In this document: positions 52,732 through 61,997 of the stretch, piece by piece | Position numbering within the stretch: position 1 is the stretch's first letter | How the letters are laid out: every line of letters begins with the position of its first letter | Source: Kiloniella laminariae DSM 19542 | Lineage (GTDB): Bacteria > Pseudomonadota > Alphaproteobacteria > Kiloniellales > Kiloniellaceae | DNA: 64,000 bases | Direction: 5' to 3' | Assembly (NCBI RefSeq): GCF_000374005.1 | Contig: NZ_KB893146.1 | Span: 275,656 to 339,655, forward strand | Made by a program: the position numbers and the translations under genes | Notes under the pieces: generated by a model | Database searches by the model: none | What the model was told of the DNA's origin: nothing | Seen by the model: only the letters and a program-made list of their open reading frames with translations

Positions 52732-55700
52732 TTAGGAACAGCCAGTTGTACCCCCGCAGGTATCACACTTCAGACAGGTGCCGTTGCGCACCAGAGTGAA
52801 GTTTCCGCATTCAGGACATGAATCCCCCTCATATCCTTTCATGCGGGCTTCGCGGACCTTTTCCATACGCTTGTCCACGGCCTTTACGACGGTCGTTTCT
52901 GCAGCGACGGCGGTCTGGGTGTCAGTGACACCCACGAAATCCTGATTGGCTTGGGAAATGGCCGCAGAGGCTGAGGCCAAAGTGTCCCCAATATCCTGCC
53001 CGCCGTTTACAACCATCAGCTTGTTCCGAACATAGCCTGTAGAAGCCACACGGCGGACGGTCTCTGCGACAGCACTCCGGCTTTCCGGCAGGTCACTTTC
53101 GCCAGAGCCTTTCCCGAGAGAGTCCGGCAGCATATCGGCGGGCTCAACGTGGGCAAGGTCGTTACGACCGAGATAGGAAACAGCCAGCTCGCGGAAGAGG
53201 TAATCCAGGATGGAAGTTGCCATCTTGATCACGTCGTTGCCTTCGACCATGCCTGAAGGCTCGAAGCGGGTGAAGGTGTAAGCTTCTACATATTCCTCAA
53301 GTGGAACGCCGTATTGCAGGCCGATGGAAATCGCGATGGCGAAGTTGTTCATCAGGCTGCGGAAAGCGGCACCTTCCTTGTGCATATCGACGAAGATCTC
53401 GCCGAGGGCACCGTCTTCGTACTCACCTGTTCGCAGATAGACCTTGTGGCCACCAACGATGGCTTTCTGGGTATAGCCCTTGCGACGGGATGGTAGCTTT
53501 TTGCGCTCGGTAACGGCCTTTTCGATGACGCGTTCGATGATGCGCTCGGCAACAATCTCGACCCGTTTGGCAGTTGGTGCTTCCGCGATATCGTCGTCTT
53601 CTTCTTCGAGTTCCAGCAGAACACCGGAAGAAAGTGGCTGGGACAGCTTGGAACCGTCACGATAAAGCGCGTTGGCTTTCAGGCCGAGTTTCCACGACAG
53701 CATGTAGGCATCTTTACAGTCATCAATCACGGCATTCGCCGGCATGTTGATGGTCTTGGAAATCGCCCCGGAAATAAACGGCTGGGCAGCCGCCATCATG
53801 CGGATATGGCTTTCAGCAGAGAGGAAACGTTTCCCGGTTTTCCCACAGGGATTTGCGCAGTCGAAGATCGGCAGATGCTCTTCTTTAAGGTGCGGTGCAC
53901 CCTCAAGGGTCATGGCGCCGGTACAGAAGATGTTCGCGGCGTCGATTTCCTTGCGGCTGAAACCAAGCTCGGCCAGCATGTCAAAGGCCGGGTCATTCAA
54001 CTGGGCTTCGGTGAAGCCAAGTGTCTTGATGCAGAAATCTTCGCCCAGGTTCCATTTGTTAAAGATGAACTTGATATCAAAGGCGCTGGCGAGTTTTTCT
54101 TCCAGTGCGGCAAGGGCATCATTGGTGAAGTCTTTTTTCTTCAGACTGTCGTGGTTGATGCCTGGTGCTTTTTTCAGCGTCCCGTGACCCACGGCAAACT
54201 TGATGATGTCCTCGATCTGGCTTTCGCTGTAGCCGAGGTATTTCAGCGCACCGGGTACGGTGCGGTTGATGATCTTGAAGTAACCACCACCCGCAAGTTT
54301 CTTGAACTTGACGAGAGCAAAGTCAGGCTCGATCCCTGTGGTGTCACAATCCATAACCAGACCAATGGTGCCTGTCGGGGCAACAACCGTGGTCTGCGCA
54401 TTGCGATAACCGTGTTTCTCGCCGAGTTCGAGGGCCTCATCCCAGGCTTTGGTTGCCGCAGCAACAAGCGCCTGATCTGGGCAGTCCTTGGCAAAGATCG
54501 GCACAGGTTGAACTTCGAGGGCCTCGTAGCCGCCTTCTTCGCCATAAGCAGCGCGGCGATGATTGCGCATAACCCGCAGCATGTCGTCCTTGTTCAGCTC
54601 ATAGCGTTTGAACGAACCGAGTTCACCTGCCATTTCAGCAGAAGTGGCATAGGCGGTCCCGGTCATGATCGCGCTCAAAGTCGCACAGATCGCGCGGCCT
54701 TCGGGAGAGTCATAAGATACGCCCGTGGACATCAGCAGGCCGCCGATGTTGGCATAACCAAGACCGAGGGTCCGGAATTCGTAGCTGAGCTGGGCAATCG
54801 CCTTGGAGGGGAACTGGGCCATAAGCACAGATATTTCCAGGGTGATGGTCCAGAGACGGCTGGCGTGAATGTAGGCATCAATGTCAAAGCTGCCGTCAGC
54901 GCGCTGGAAAGTCATGAGGTTCATGGAGGCCAGGTTACAGGCGGTATCATCCAGGAACATATATTCGGAACAGGGGTTGGACCCGTTGATCCGGCCAGAC
55001 TGCGGGCAGGTGTGCCATTCGTTGATGGTGGTATCATACTGGATGCCGGGATCGGCACAGGCCCAGGCCGCGTAGGAAATCTGGTCCCAGAGATCGCGTG
55101 CCTTGAGGGTTTTGTGCACCTTGCCATCGATACGGCGGATCAGGTTCCAGTCGCCGTCGTCTTCGAGGCTCTGGAAAAAACCGTTGGCAACACGGACCGA
55201 GTTGTTGGAGTTCTGGCCGGAGACCGTCAGATAGGCATCTGAATCCCAGTCGGTGTTATAGGTATCGAACTCCATCTCGGTGTAGCCCTGTTCCGCGAAC
55301 TGGAGCACACGCTGGATATAGCTCATGGGTACTTCGTGAGCGCGGGCTGTTTTGATCGCGGCTTTCAGGGTGGTGTTTTTGCGCGGGTTGACCCGGTCCT
55401 TGTCATCCAGAGCGTCTGTGTTACAGGCCGCCATGATGCTCTTCAGGTGTTTTTGACAGATCTTGGAGCCAGCAACCAGTGCAGCAACCTTCTGTTCCTC
55501 AACAACCTTCCAGTTGATGTATTCCTCGATATCCGGGTGATCAAGATCAACGGTGACCATCTTGGCAGCGCGACGGGTTGTGCCGCCAGACTTGATTGCG
55601 CCGGCAGCGCGATCCCCGATTTTCAGGAAGCTCATCAGACCGGAGGACTTGCCGCCGCCGGAAAGAGGTTCTTCGGAACCACGGACTTTGGAAAAGTTGG

Positions 55701-56397
55701 TCCCGGTGCCGGAGCCGTACTTGAACAGGCGGGCTTCGCGAACCCAGAGATCCATGATGCCGTTGTCATTGACCAGATCATCGCCAACAGACTGGATAAA
55801 GCAGGCGTGAGGCTGCGGGTGCTCATAAGCGGATTTTGAACGAACCAGCTTGCCGGTTTCATGATCGACATAGTGGTGGCCCTGACCGGGGCCATCAATA
55901 CCATAGGCCCAGTGCAGGCCGGTGTTGAACCACTGTGGAGAGTTCGGTGCTGCCATCTGATTGGTCAGCATGTAGCGCATTTCGTCAAAATAAGTGCGGG
56001 CGTCTTCTTCGCTGTCGAAGTAACCGCCTTTCCAGCCCCAATAGGTCCAGGCACCGGCCAGACGGTCAAAAACCTGCTTGGAGCTGGTTTCACCGATAAT
56101 GCGCTCGTCCTCGGGGATATCGGACATGGCATCGTGATCAGGCTCGGAACGCCAGAGCCATGACGGGACAGAGTTTTCTTCTATACGTTTCAGTTTAAGA
56201 GGGATGCCGCGCTTGCGAAAATACTTCTGGGCGATGATGTCGCAGGCAACCTGGCTCCAGCTCGCAGGAACGTCGATGTCTTTGGCCTGAAAAACGACTG
56301 AGCCATCTGGGTTGCGAATTTCGCTGGTTGTTGTGCGAAACGCGATGGCGTCATAGACGTCTTTTCCGGTTTCCGTAAAGCGACGTGCGATGCGCAT
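52732..56397 (-). CDS. nrdJ: Vitamin B12-dependent (class II) ribonucleotide reductase
   Basis: The 1221-residue adenosylcobalamin-dependent enzyme reduces ribonucleotides to deoxyribonucleotides. Motifs include [16 protein letters not shown] near 150, [11 protein letters not shown] with the first active-site Cys, [44 protein letters not shown] with the N-x-C-x-E of the radical centre, and [18 protein letters not shown]. The C-terminus has a zinc-ribbon ([23 protein letters not shown]) and a final CS. The length fits the alphaproteobacterial NrdJ type, and no intein is present. The upstream region carries a DnaA-box and a palindrome. Confidence 0.96.
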   Translation of the reverse strand: MRIARRFTETGKDVYDAIAFRTTTSEIRNPDGSVVFQAKDIDVPASWSQVACDIIAQKYFRKRGIPLKLKRIEENSVPSWLWRSEPDHDAMSDIPEDERIIGETSSKQVFDRLAGAWTYWGWKGGYFDSEEDARTYFDEMRYMLTNQMAAPNSPQWFNTGLHWAYGIDGPGQGHHYVDHETGKLVRSKSAYEHPQPHACFIQSVGDDLVNDNGIMDLWVREARLFKYGSGTGTNFSKVRGSEEPLSGGGKSSGLMSFLKIGDRAAGAIKSGGTTRRAAKMVTVDLDHPDIEEYINWKVVEEQKVAALVAGSKICQKHLKSIMAACNTDALDDKDRVNPRKNTTLKAAIKTARAHEVPMSYIQRVLQFAEQGYTEMEFDTYNTDWDSDAYLTVSGQNSNNSVRVANGFFQSLEDDGDWNLIRRIDGKVHKTLKARDLWDQISYAAWACADPGIQYDTTINEWHTCPQSGRINGSNPCSEYMFLDDTACNLASMNLMTFQRADGSFDIDAYIHASRLWTITLEISVLMAQFPSKAIAQLSYEFRTLGLGYANIGGLLMSTGVSYDSPEGRAICATLSAIMTGTAYATSAEMAGELGSFKRYELNKDDMLRVMRNHRRAAYGEEGGYEALEVQPVPIFAKDCPDQALVAAATKAWDEALELGEKHGYRNAQTTVVAPTGTIGLVMDCDTTGIEPDFALVKFKKLAGGGYFKIINRTVPGALKYLGYSESQIEDIIKFAVGHGTLKKAPGINHDSLKKKDFTNDALAALEEKLASAFDIKFIFNKWNLGEDFCIKTLGFTEAQLNDPAFDMLAELGFSRKEIDAANIFCTGAMTLEGAPHLKEEHLPIFDCANPCGKTGKRFLSAESHIRMMAAAQPFISGAISKTINMPANAVIDDCKDAYMLSWKLGLKANALYRDGSKLSQPLSSGVLLELEEEDDDIAEAPTAKRVEIVAERIIERVIEKAVTERKKLPSRRKGYTQKAIVGGHKVYLRTGEYEDGALGEIFVDMHKEGAAFRSLMNNFAIAISIGLQYGVPLEEYVEAYTFTRFEPSGMVEGNDVIKMATSILDYLFRELAVSYLGRNDLAHVEPADMLPDSLGKGSGESDLPESRSAVAETVRRVASTGYVRNKLMVVNGGQDIGDTLASASAAISQANQDFVGVTDTQTAVAAETTVVKAVDKRMEKVREARMKGYEGDSCPECGNFTLVRNGTCLKCDTCGGTTGCS

Positions 56398-56557
56398 GCC
56401 GTATCCCCTTTATTTAAAACAAAACTCAATAGAAAAGCTCTGGATAAAGGATGTTGATATCCTGTACCAAAGCTCACTCAAACAACAAGGTCCGCAAGTC
56501 GGATGACTCTGCGGTTTTTCTGCGAAAGAAGCACATTTTGTTGATCTGAAGTGATTT

Positions 56558-56574
56558 AACCACAATATTTGGTT
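56558..56574. promoter_or_regulatory. AACCA-CAATATT-TGGTT palindrome upstream of nrdJ, possible NrdR-like box
   Basis: AACCACAATATTTGGTT is a near-perfect dyad (two mismatched positions) about 160 bp upstream of the nrdJ ATG. NrdR boxes, which control ribonucleotide reductase genes in many bacteria, are 16-bp palindromes around an AT-rich ACA/TGT pattern. This site resembles but does not match the consensus, so the assignment is tentative. Confidence 0.35.
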
Positions 56575-56636
56575 TTCGTCACCCGTATTTTGCGTATTGA
56601 CACCAGATTTTGTAGCTCGGCAATAGCCGTTAAGCC

Positions 56637-56645
56637 TGTGGATAA
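56637..56645. promoter_or_regulatory. DnaA box upstream of nrdJ
   Basis: TGTGGATAA is the exact reverse complement of the TTATCCACA consensus. It lies about 240 bp upstream of the nrdJ ATG, with a partial TTATCCGAG copy just after it (56655-56663). Confidence 0.5.
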
Positions 56646-56976
56646 ATCTGTGAGTTATCCGAGAACAAAATTGTATGAACGGGAAAAGTTGCGGAAAAAT
56701 AAGGAGCTTTTCATTGTCTCTAAAATTAATGTTTTCTTTTAAGCTGGTGGAAAAATACCGGGTAATTTTTATCCGAGAATCTGATGAAACAGAATCAGGT
56801 AAAGCAGACAGGAAAAAGGTTACCGATTCGTGTCAGAAAGATAAAAGTCTCGAGACCAAAACACAGTATTTCGGGGGGGAATTGGAGAGTTTTTGTATCT
56901 CGTCTTTGAAAAAACAGGAATAACAACAGGTTGTTTGCAGGACAGGGCAAAAGAGGGATGGCGGCAGAGGGATACT

Positions 56977-57882
56977 TCAGGAAGCAGATTGCTGTTTTGG
57001 GCGGGTGACAGGGCGATAGCAGGTGCCAGCGATCGCCAACATGACAAAGAGGGCACCGATAACCTGAGAAATACCGAGGGCCTCATGCAGCACAAGAACT
57101 GCCATGGCGATGGTGACAACAGGTTCGCTGTTGAGAAACATTGCAGTACGGGACGGACCAATTATTCCAACTGAGGTGATCTGGGCAAGAATAGCCAGCA
57201 GATAGAGCCCGGCAATAAGGCCTGTCAGCGAGAATTCGGTGAGATTGTCTGGAATATGCAAGCTGTTATCCAGGGGAAGGTAGAGGCAGGAAAGGGCAAT
57301 CCCGATCACATTGACATAAAAAAGGGAGGTGAGGTTTGGAACCAGAGGAACAACTTTCCGCCCGCAAATCAGCCCCCCGCACATGGAAAAAGAGGTCAGG
57401 CAGAGGAAACCCAGACCGCGCCAGTCCAGGCTGTCAAGCGAAGGACCTAGGGCGATTGTAATGCCCGTGAAAGCCAGAAGGGAAAGCCCCAGCTGGAGTA
57501 GGCTTGGTGTACGCTTTTGCAACAGGGGGTCAATAATGGTGACGATCACCGGGAAGGTATAAAAGACAATGGCGGCCAGACCGACGGAAATATACTGAAC
57601 CGCGGAGAGATAGAAAATTGTAACGCAAAAAATAAAGAAGGACATGGAAAGGAGAGGAAGACGCCCTTTCGCTGGGACAAGGAAACTCCCTCGTGTCAGC
57701 CCGAGAATAACAAGCATCGCAAGACTGCCCAGGATAAAACGGAAAAGCGTGACTGTCATGGGGGTTGCCCCCGCGTCGTATACAGCCGGAGAAATTGGTG
57801 TGATCAGTCCGAAGGAGATACCCGCGAGCAAACCGCTGAGGATTCCACCAGAGGGGATTTTAGTTTCTGTCAGATTATCCAT
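56977..57882 (-). CDS. EamA/DMT family transporter
   Basis: The ATG at 57882 gives 301 residues and a clean ten-helix topology; the frame's extension to 58020 is not family-like. The first repeat begins SGLLAGISFGLITPISPAVY and the second includes LGFLCLTSFSMCGGLICGRKV, followed by GPSRTAMFLNSEPVVTIAMAVLVLHEALGISQVIGALFVMLAI, which matches the second EamA repeat end. A short basic C-terminus follows. Substrate unknown; it is a different subgroup from the one at 32700. Confidence 0.85.
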   Translation of the reverse strand: MDNLTETKIPSGGILSGLLAGISFGLITPISPAVYDAGATPMTVTLFRFILGSLAMLVILGLTRGSFLVPAKGRLPLLSMSFFIFCVTIFYLSAVQYISVGLAAIVFYTFPVIVTIIDPLLQKRTPSLLQLGLSLLAFTGITIALGPSLDSLDWRGLGFLCLTSFSMCGGLICGRKVVPLVPNLTSLFYVNVIGIALSCLYLPLDNSLHIPDNLTEFSLTGLIAGLYLLAILAQITSVGIIGPSRTAMFLNSEPVVTIAMAVLVLHEALGISQVIGALFVMLAIAGTCYRPVTRPKQQSAS

Positions 57883-58106
57883 GGATTGACTGTACCCGTT
57901 CCAGGAGACATGACGTGCCTCTTTTGCCAACGTTAGAGGGCATGAGATGGAAACAACAGGAAAAAAATCGAGAGCGCAGTGATACGGCAGCGGCGTGACG
58001 GCGCGATAGCCGCTCACCATTTGACAGTTCGAAGCGGGAAGGGCTTTATATTTTCCGGAAATAACAGCTTCAGCTACTACTTGCCAAAAGAGCAGAGGGA
58101 AACCGC

Positions 58107-58526
58107 ATGACTGAGACCCCTATGACAGATATTCGGCAGACATACGAGGCGAAGTGCCACTGTGGCAAGGTGCATTTCAAATTCAGGGGAGAGCCTGTGA
58201 ACGCTGCGATCAGATGTAATTGCTCCATGTGTCGTCGCAAGAATGCTGTCATGTCGACGGGGTGTTATAGCGGAGACGCTTTCGAAATTGTAACTGGCAA
58301 AGACTGTCTGGGGACCTATCTCTTTGGTGACCGCAAGGTGAAACATCATTTCTGTACGAACTGCGGGATCTATATTTTTCACCAGATGGGGCGCGAACAG
58401 GATCATGAGGAGATTGAACTCCAGGGCGAATTCAGGGTTAACCTTGGTTGTGTGGATGGAATTGACCTGGAAAAGCTGTCGGTCCGGGTTTTCGATGGCC
58501 ACGACAGCTGGCGTTTCCTGAACTGA
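58107..58526 (+). CDS. GFA family protein (CENP-V/GFA zinc-binding domain)
   Basis: The 139-residue protein carries the zinc-binding cysteines of the GFA fold: CHCGKVHF near 17, RCNCSMCRRKNAV near 38 and HFCTNCGIYIFHQ near 82. The family is named after glutathione-dependent formaldehyde-activating enzyme, but most members have not been tested and it is not evidence of formaldehyde metabolism. Single gene between the EamA exporter (divergent) and the Ldh-like gene. Confidence 0.88.
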   Translation: MTETPMTDIRQTYEAKCHCGKVHFKFRGEPVNAAIRCNCSMCRRKNAVMSTGCYSGDAFEIVTGKDCLGTYLFGDRKVKHHFCTNCGIYIFHQMGREQDHEEIELQGEFRVNLGCVDGIDLEKLSVRVFDGHDSWRFLN

Positions 58527-58634
58527 TACCAGTTTGGGAGACAAGGTAGTAGATAAAGGTTCTCTGGCCTAAACGCACAGGAACAGACAAACGGCGTTCG
58601 CAGAAGATCTGCAAGAGCGCCCGAAGGAAACGAT

Positions 58635-59474
58635 ATGAAAGTGGCACTACCCGAATTCCGGGACAAACTCGAAGACTGCCTAGAAGCCCGTGGGGCACAG
58701 GACATCGCCCTGGATCAGGCCTCTGCTATGGTTCAGTGGGCAGAGAGAGTACACCGCTGCGGTGTTGCCTATCTTGCCCAGAAGCGGGATGCCTATAGCA
58801 AACTGGATATCAACGCGGTCAAGCTGCAGATAGAAAAAGGCAATGCCTCTTTTCTGGATGCGGGGGGACAGTCACTGGCTGTGGCCGGACCGCAGGCTTT
58901 GGAAAAGGCCATGCTCACCGCCCGTGAAAGCGGTATTGGTTTGGCTGTGATCTCGAATGTTTGTGACTTGATCGGGGTTGGGCAGCTGGTTGAGCAGGCT
59001 CTGGCTGAGGGACACGCCTGTTTCGCGACCTATGTCGTTGATCCGGCTTCGGAAGAAGGAACGGTGTTGACCGAGGTATATGGCCATATACGCGGCATTG
59101 CAGCCGTTGCCGGAAGCAGCAACAGCATCCGAACCGAACTTCACGGATTGCCCTCCAGTCATGGTAATTTCATGAGAGGGAACGCCCCGACCAATCTTGG
59201 TGATTTGGTGGTCAGTACACTGTCGGAAGGCAAGAGCCTGGTACCCGGTTGTACTTTACTCTGTCTCGATCTGCCGGATCTTTATGACGATCTGATCAAG
59301 GGTCTGGAAGCGGGGGTTGAAGAGGCCCCAGCCCGACTTTTTTATCCTGCTGAGCTGAGTACCCGGAGCCTTGAGGTCTCGGAAGATGGCTTCGAGGTGG
59401 ATGAAGAGGAATGGCAAATATTGGCTGAGGAAGAGGGGCTGTTGCCGCCACCCGAGGGGACTGCTGAGGTATAA
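58635..59474 (+). CDS. Degenerate Ldh-like protein of unknown function
   Basis: The 279-residue protein resembles malate/L-lactate/ureidoglycolate dehydrogenases (Ldh_2 fold) over about residues 1-145: an N-terminal helix pair, then ASFLDAGGQSLAVAGPQALEKAMLTARESGIGLAVISNVCDLIGVGQLVEQALAEGHACF, in the position where true enzymes have ARE.GIG...V.NSNHFG. The catalytic His of NSNHFG is replaced (NVCDLIG), and the N-terminal SHG is also absent. It therefore looks like a non-catalytic relative. The acidic C-terminus (EVDEEEWQILAEEEG) is unlike Ldh. The fold assignment is by eye. Confidence 0.45.
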   Translation: MKVALPEFRDKLEDCLEARGAQDIALDQASAMVQWAERVHRCGVAYLAQKRDAYSKLDINAVKLQIEKGNASFLDAGGQSLAVAGPQALEKAMLTARESGIGLAVISNVCDLIGVGQLVEQALAEGHACFATYVVDPASEEGTVLTEVYGHIRGIAAVAGSSNSIRTELHGLPSSHGNFMRGNAPTNLGDLVVSTLSEGKSLVPGCTLLCLDLPDLYDDLIKGLEAGVEEAPARLFYPAELSTRSLEVSEDGFEVDEEEWQILAEEEGLLPPPEGTAEV

Positions 59475-59642
59475 AGGGGATATAAAGAGGCGAATATTAC
59501 GTCAAATTATGTTGTTGGGGCTGGACTGCCGGGGCCTGCGGTGTAATATTCAGCCCCATGATACTTTGGTGACTGTCGGTGAAGGCAGAGCTGAAATCTG
59601 AATAAAAACAACTGTTAGGGCGCTGCCCGATAAGGATGAGAT

Positions 59643-60023
59643 ATGGCTGGAACGCCTCTTGGAACCCGTCTTTTTACCTGGCTTAAGGGCGAACTTGTTG
59701 GTCAGGATGGCCAGGGTAACAAATTTTATCGCACCAAGGGTGGCAGTGAAGTACATAAGGACAGCCTGCGCAATGAGCGTCGCTGGGTAATTTATAACGG
59801 GGAAGCAGAAGCAAGCCGTGTTTCGGCTGACTGGCATGCCTGGTTACATCACACAACCAATGAGCGCCCTCCTGAAGGTGGTTATCCCAAACATCTATGG
59901 CAGCTTGAGCACAAGGCGAACCAGACCGGGACCGCCGATGCCTACCGCCCGGCTGGCAGCAGCTTGAAAACCGGGCAACGGCCACGGGTTTCAAGTGATT
60001 ATGATGCCTGGCAGCCAGAATAG
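59643..60023 (+). CDS. NDUFA12-type NADH:ubiquinone oxidoreductase accessory protein
   Basis: The 126-residue bacterial homologue of complex I subunit NDUFA12 (B17.2) reads GTPLGTRLFTWLKGELVGQDGQGNKFYRTKGG, then RRWVIYNGEAEASRVSADWHAWLHHTTNERP and a PAYRP-like segment, which is the complete family signature. In alphaproteobacteria it is a genuine accessory subunit of NDH-1. It stands apart from the nuo operon, next to mlaD and DUF2155, as is common in this class. Confidence 0.93.
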   Translation: MAGTPLGTRLFTWLKGELVGQDGQGNKFYRTKGGSEVHKDSLRNERRWVIYNGEAEASRVSADWHAWLHHTTNERPPEGGYPKHLWQLEHKANQTGTADAYRPAGSSLKTGQRPRVSSDYDAWQPE

Positions 60024-60118
60024 TCTGGCGATCTCCTGATTCTCTGTCCTGAGCTTTCTTTCCCGGAAGCTCAGTGTTTTTTTAACTGCTGATATATTTT
60101 CTTTATTAAGGTGCCTGC

Positions 60119-60571
60119 ATGAACAGAAGTATCGTCGAAACACTTATTGGTGCGCTGGTTCTGTTCGTCGCAATCTCCTTCGGATTTTATGCCTTTAATA
60201 ATGGAGATGCCAACGGTTCGGGACAGGGATATGAAGTTATCGCCGAGTTTGATAATGCCAGCGGTCTGGTCTCGGGAACAGATGTCAAGATTGCCGGAGT
60301 AAAGGTTGGTACGGTTCTGAGACAGACGCTTGATCATGAAACCTATTTTGCGGTTGTGACGCTTCAGATCAATGATGATATCAAACTGCCGAAAGGAACC
60401 TCGGCGCGGATTTTGTCCGAGAGCCTGTTGGGGGGCAGCTTTGTCAGCCTTGAGCCCGGCGGACAAGACGGCTACATCGACAAGGGCGGTTATATCAAGG
60501 ATACCCAGGGCAGTGTTAATCTGATGGATCTTCTTGGCCGCTTTGTTTTCTCTTCTGGTGAAGCTGAATAA
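60119..60571 (+). CDS. mlaD: Outer-membrane lipid asymmetry protein MlaD
   Basis: The 150-residue periplasmic protein has one N-terminal membrane helix (about 5-26: IVETLIGALVLFVAISFGF) and an MCE domain (about 39-117: YEVIAEFDNASGLVSGTDVKIAGVKVGTV, then ARILSESLLGGSFVSLEPGG). It moves phospholipids between membranes as part of the MlaFEDB complex. The other mla genes are not adjacent, so it functions in trans with them. It is part of the conserved NDUFA12-mlaD-small protein-DUF2155 group. Confidence 0.92.
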   Translation: MNRSIVETLIGALVLFVAISFGFYAFNNGDANGSGQGYEVIAEFDNASGLVSGTDVKIAGVKVGTVLRQTLDHETYFAVVTLQINDDIKLPKGTSARILSESLLGGSFVSLEPGGQDGYIDKGGYIKDTQGSVNLMDLLGRFVFSSGEAE

Positions 60572-60628
60572 TTTTCGCCAGAGTGTTTGTCAGTCTGTCC
60601 CAAGGGATACTGAATAAGAGCTGGACCG

Positions 60629-60868
60629 ATGGCTGATAAAGATACCCAGGCGATAATCTGGCGTGAACCTGATGGATCGCCGCTTTCCTGCCTTGAAAAG
60701 ATCAAAGTTCTCAATGAAAATCTCGAAGAGATTCGCGAGCTGTCCCAGGATGCGCTTGAAGATGCCATTCTGATGGGGGCAGATGAAGCCCAGGTAAGGC
60801 AGGTTCTGGAGCAGATCGTCGAGAAGCTGGTTAATCCTTATTATCCCAAGGGAACTGGTAAACATTGA
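60629..60868 (+). CDS. Small conserved-looking protein, 79 residues, function unknown
   Basis: The acidic helical protein has no signal peptide: a polar start with IIWREPDGSPLSCLEKIKVLNENLEEIRELSQDALEDAILMGADEAQVRQVLEQIVEKLVNPY. The composition and pattern suggest a helical bundle. It sits between mlaD and the DUF2155 gene with short gaps on the same strand, so it is probably cotranscribed. I do not recognise a named family. Confidence 0.7.
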   Translation: MADKDTQAIIWREPDGSPLSCLEKIKVLNENLEEIRELSQDALEDAILMGADEAQVRQVLEQIVEKLVNPYYPKGTGKH

Positions 60869-60882
60869 ACCGGAAAGTTGTC

Positions 60883-61269
60883 ATGAAAAAGCTGTTTGTT
60901 GCTGGTGCCCTCCTGGTCGGAGGAATGATCCCCTTCGTACCTGCTCAGGCGGAAATGAACAGCTATGCTGTTGCTGTGTTGCAGGGGTTGAACAAGGTAA
61001 CAGCCAGGGTTTCTGAATTTGAGGTCCCCTTGAACCAGCCGGTTTTATTTGGATCGCTGGAAATTACGGCTCAGTCCTGCCGTAAAAGCCCGCCGGAAGA
61101 AGCACCGGAAGCAACATCTTTTCTTGAAATTTCCGATGTGAGTTCTGACGGGGAGAGAAAGCCGATGTTCTCCGGCTGGATGTTTGCGTCTTCTCCGGCG
61201 ATTTCGGCGCTGGAGCATCCGGTTTACGATGTCTGGGTGTTGGATTGCCGCCCAGCTACCAAGCCCTGA
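60883..61269 (+). CDS. DUF2155 domain-containing secreted protein
   Basis: The ATG at 60883 (after GGAAAG) gives 128 residues; the frame also opens at a TTG six codons earlier that overlaps the upstream gene. A signal peptide (about 1-24, ending VPAQA) is followed by the DUF2155 core: VAVLQGLNKVTARVSEFEVPLNQPVLFGSLEITAQSCRKSPPEEAPE, then FLEISDV and MFSGWMFASSPAISALEHPVYDVWVLDC. The two cysteines probably form a disulfide. Function unknown. The gene is usually found by aat and accBC in alphaproteobacteria, as here. Confidence 0.92.
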   Translation: MKKLFVAGALLVGGMIPFVPAQAEMNSYAVAVLQGLNKVTARVSEFEVPLNQPVLFGSLEITAQSCRKSPPEEAPEATSFLEISDVSSDGERKPMFSGWMFASSPAISALEHPVYDVWVLDCRPATKP

Positions 61270-61287
61270 AGCAAAGGTGTAGCGGGG

Positions 61288-61956
61288 TTAATCTCCGCTA
61301 TAGATCGCAGGCCGGTTGTGACGGCTCAGCTCAATAAAATCTTCCAGCTCGTTTTTAGAAAGCTCCATTGGAAAATATGCGGGAACCTGGATGGCTTTGA
61401 GCAGTCGGGCCTTGTAGTCTTCGCGTCCAATATCGACAGTGCCGAACTGGCTCAGGTGGTGGGTGGTGAACTGTGTGTCCAGGAGCTTGTAACCTCCTTT
61501 GTACAGACGCGCCGCGAGATGGATCAGGGCGACTTTGCTGGCGTTACTGTGTCGGCTGAACATGCTTTCGCCAAAGAAGGCCCCGCCAAGAGAGACACCA
61601 TAGAGTCCTCCAATCAGTTTACCGTCTAGCCAGCATTCGACCGAATGGGCGAAGCCACGTTCATAGAGCTGGAGATAGAGGCTTTTGATCAGGGGATTGA
61701 TCCAGGTGTCCGGGCGACGGACAGTTGTCTGGGCGCAAAGGTCCAGTACCTGTTCAAAAACCGTATCACAGAGAATCTGATAAGGGGGATTGCGCAGGAT
61801 TTTCCGCAAGGAGCGCGGGATATGGACTTTTTTCAGGGGAAGGATGCCACGATTCTCCGGGTCGATCCAATGCAGATCAGGAGAATCGTGGCTTTCAGCC
61901 ATGGGAAACACCCCGATGGTATAAGCTTTTAATAGCAGATCTGCCGTGATCTCCAT
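61288..61956 (-). CDS. aat: Leucyl/phenylalanyl-tRNA-protein transferase
   Basis: It adds Leu or Phe to N-terminal Arg/Lys of proteins, creating substrates for ClpS-ClpAP. The product has 222 residues from the ATG at 61956; an ATG two codons earlier is equally possible. Conserved segments are LLLKAYTIGVFPMAE, WIDPENRGILPL, WINPLIKSLYLQLYERGFAHSVECWLDGKLIGGLYGVSLGGAFFGESMF and LDTQFTTHHLSQFGTVDI. It is the last gene of an aroQ-accB-accC-aat group. Both ClpS and ClpA are in the same window. Confidence 0.95.
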   Translation of the reverse strand: MEITADLLLKAYTIGVFPMAESHDSPDLHWIDPENRGILPLKKVHIPRSLRKILRNPPYQILCDTVFEQVLDLCAQTTVRRPDTWINPLIKSLYLQLYERGFAHSVECWLDGKLIGGLYGVSLGGAFFGESMFSRHSNASKVALIHLAARLYKGGYKLLDTQFTTHHLSQFGTVDIGREDYKARLLKAIQVPAYFPMELSKNELEDFIELSRHNRPAIYSGD

Positions 61957-61997
61957 GAACACCTATGCCCGCGTGTGTTTTTCTCTTGTATAGCTTC

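Larger units (their letters stand above)
56398..56976. other. nrdJ upstream region
   Basis: This 579-bp AT-rich stretch must hold the nrdJ promoter on the minus strand. It includes the palindrome at 56558-56574 and a consensus DnaA box at 56637-56645. An 82-codon plus-strand frame at 56675 lacks a ribosome-binding site and family resemblance and is not annotated. Confidence 0.5.

Noticed and set aside
53806..55242. 478-codon frame antisense to nrdJ
   Set aside because: nrdJ on the other strand is unambiguous; this is a shadow frame.
56675..56923. 82-codon plus-strand ORF upstream of nrdJ
   Set aside because: It has no ribosome-binding site and no family resemblance, and it lies in an AT-rich control region.
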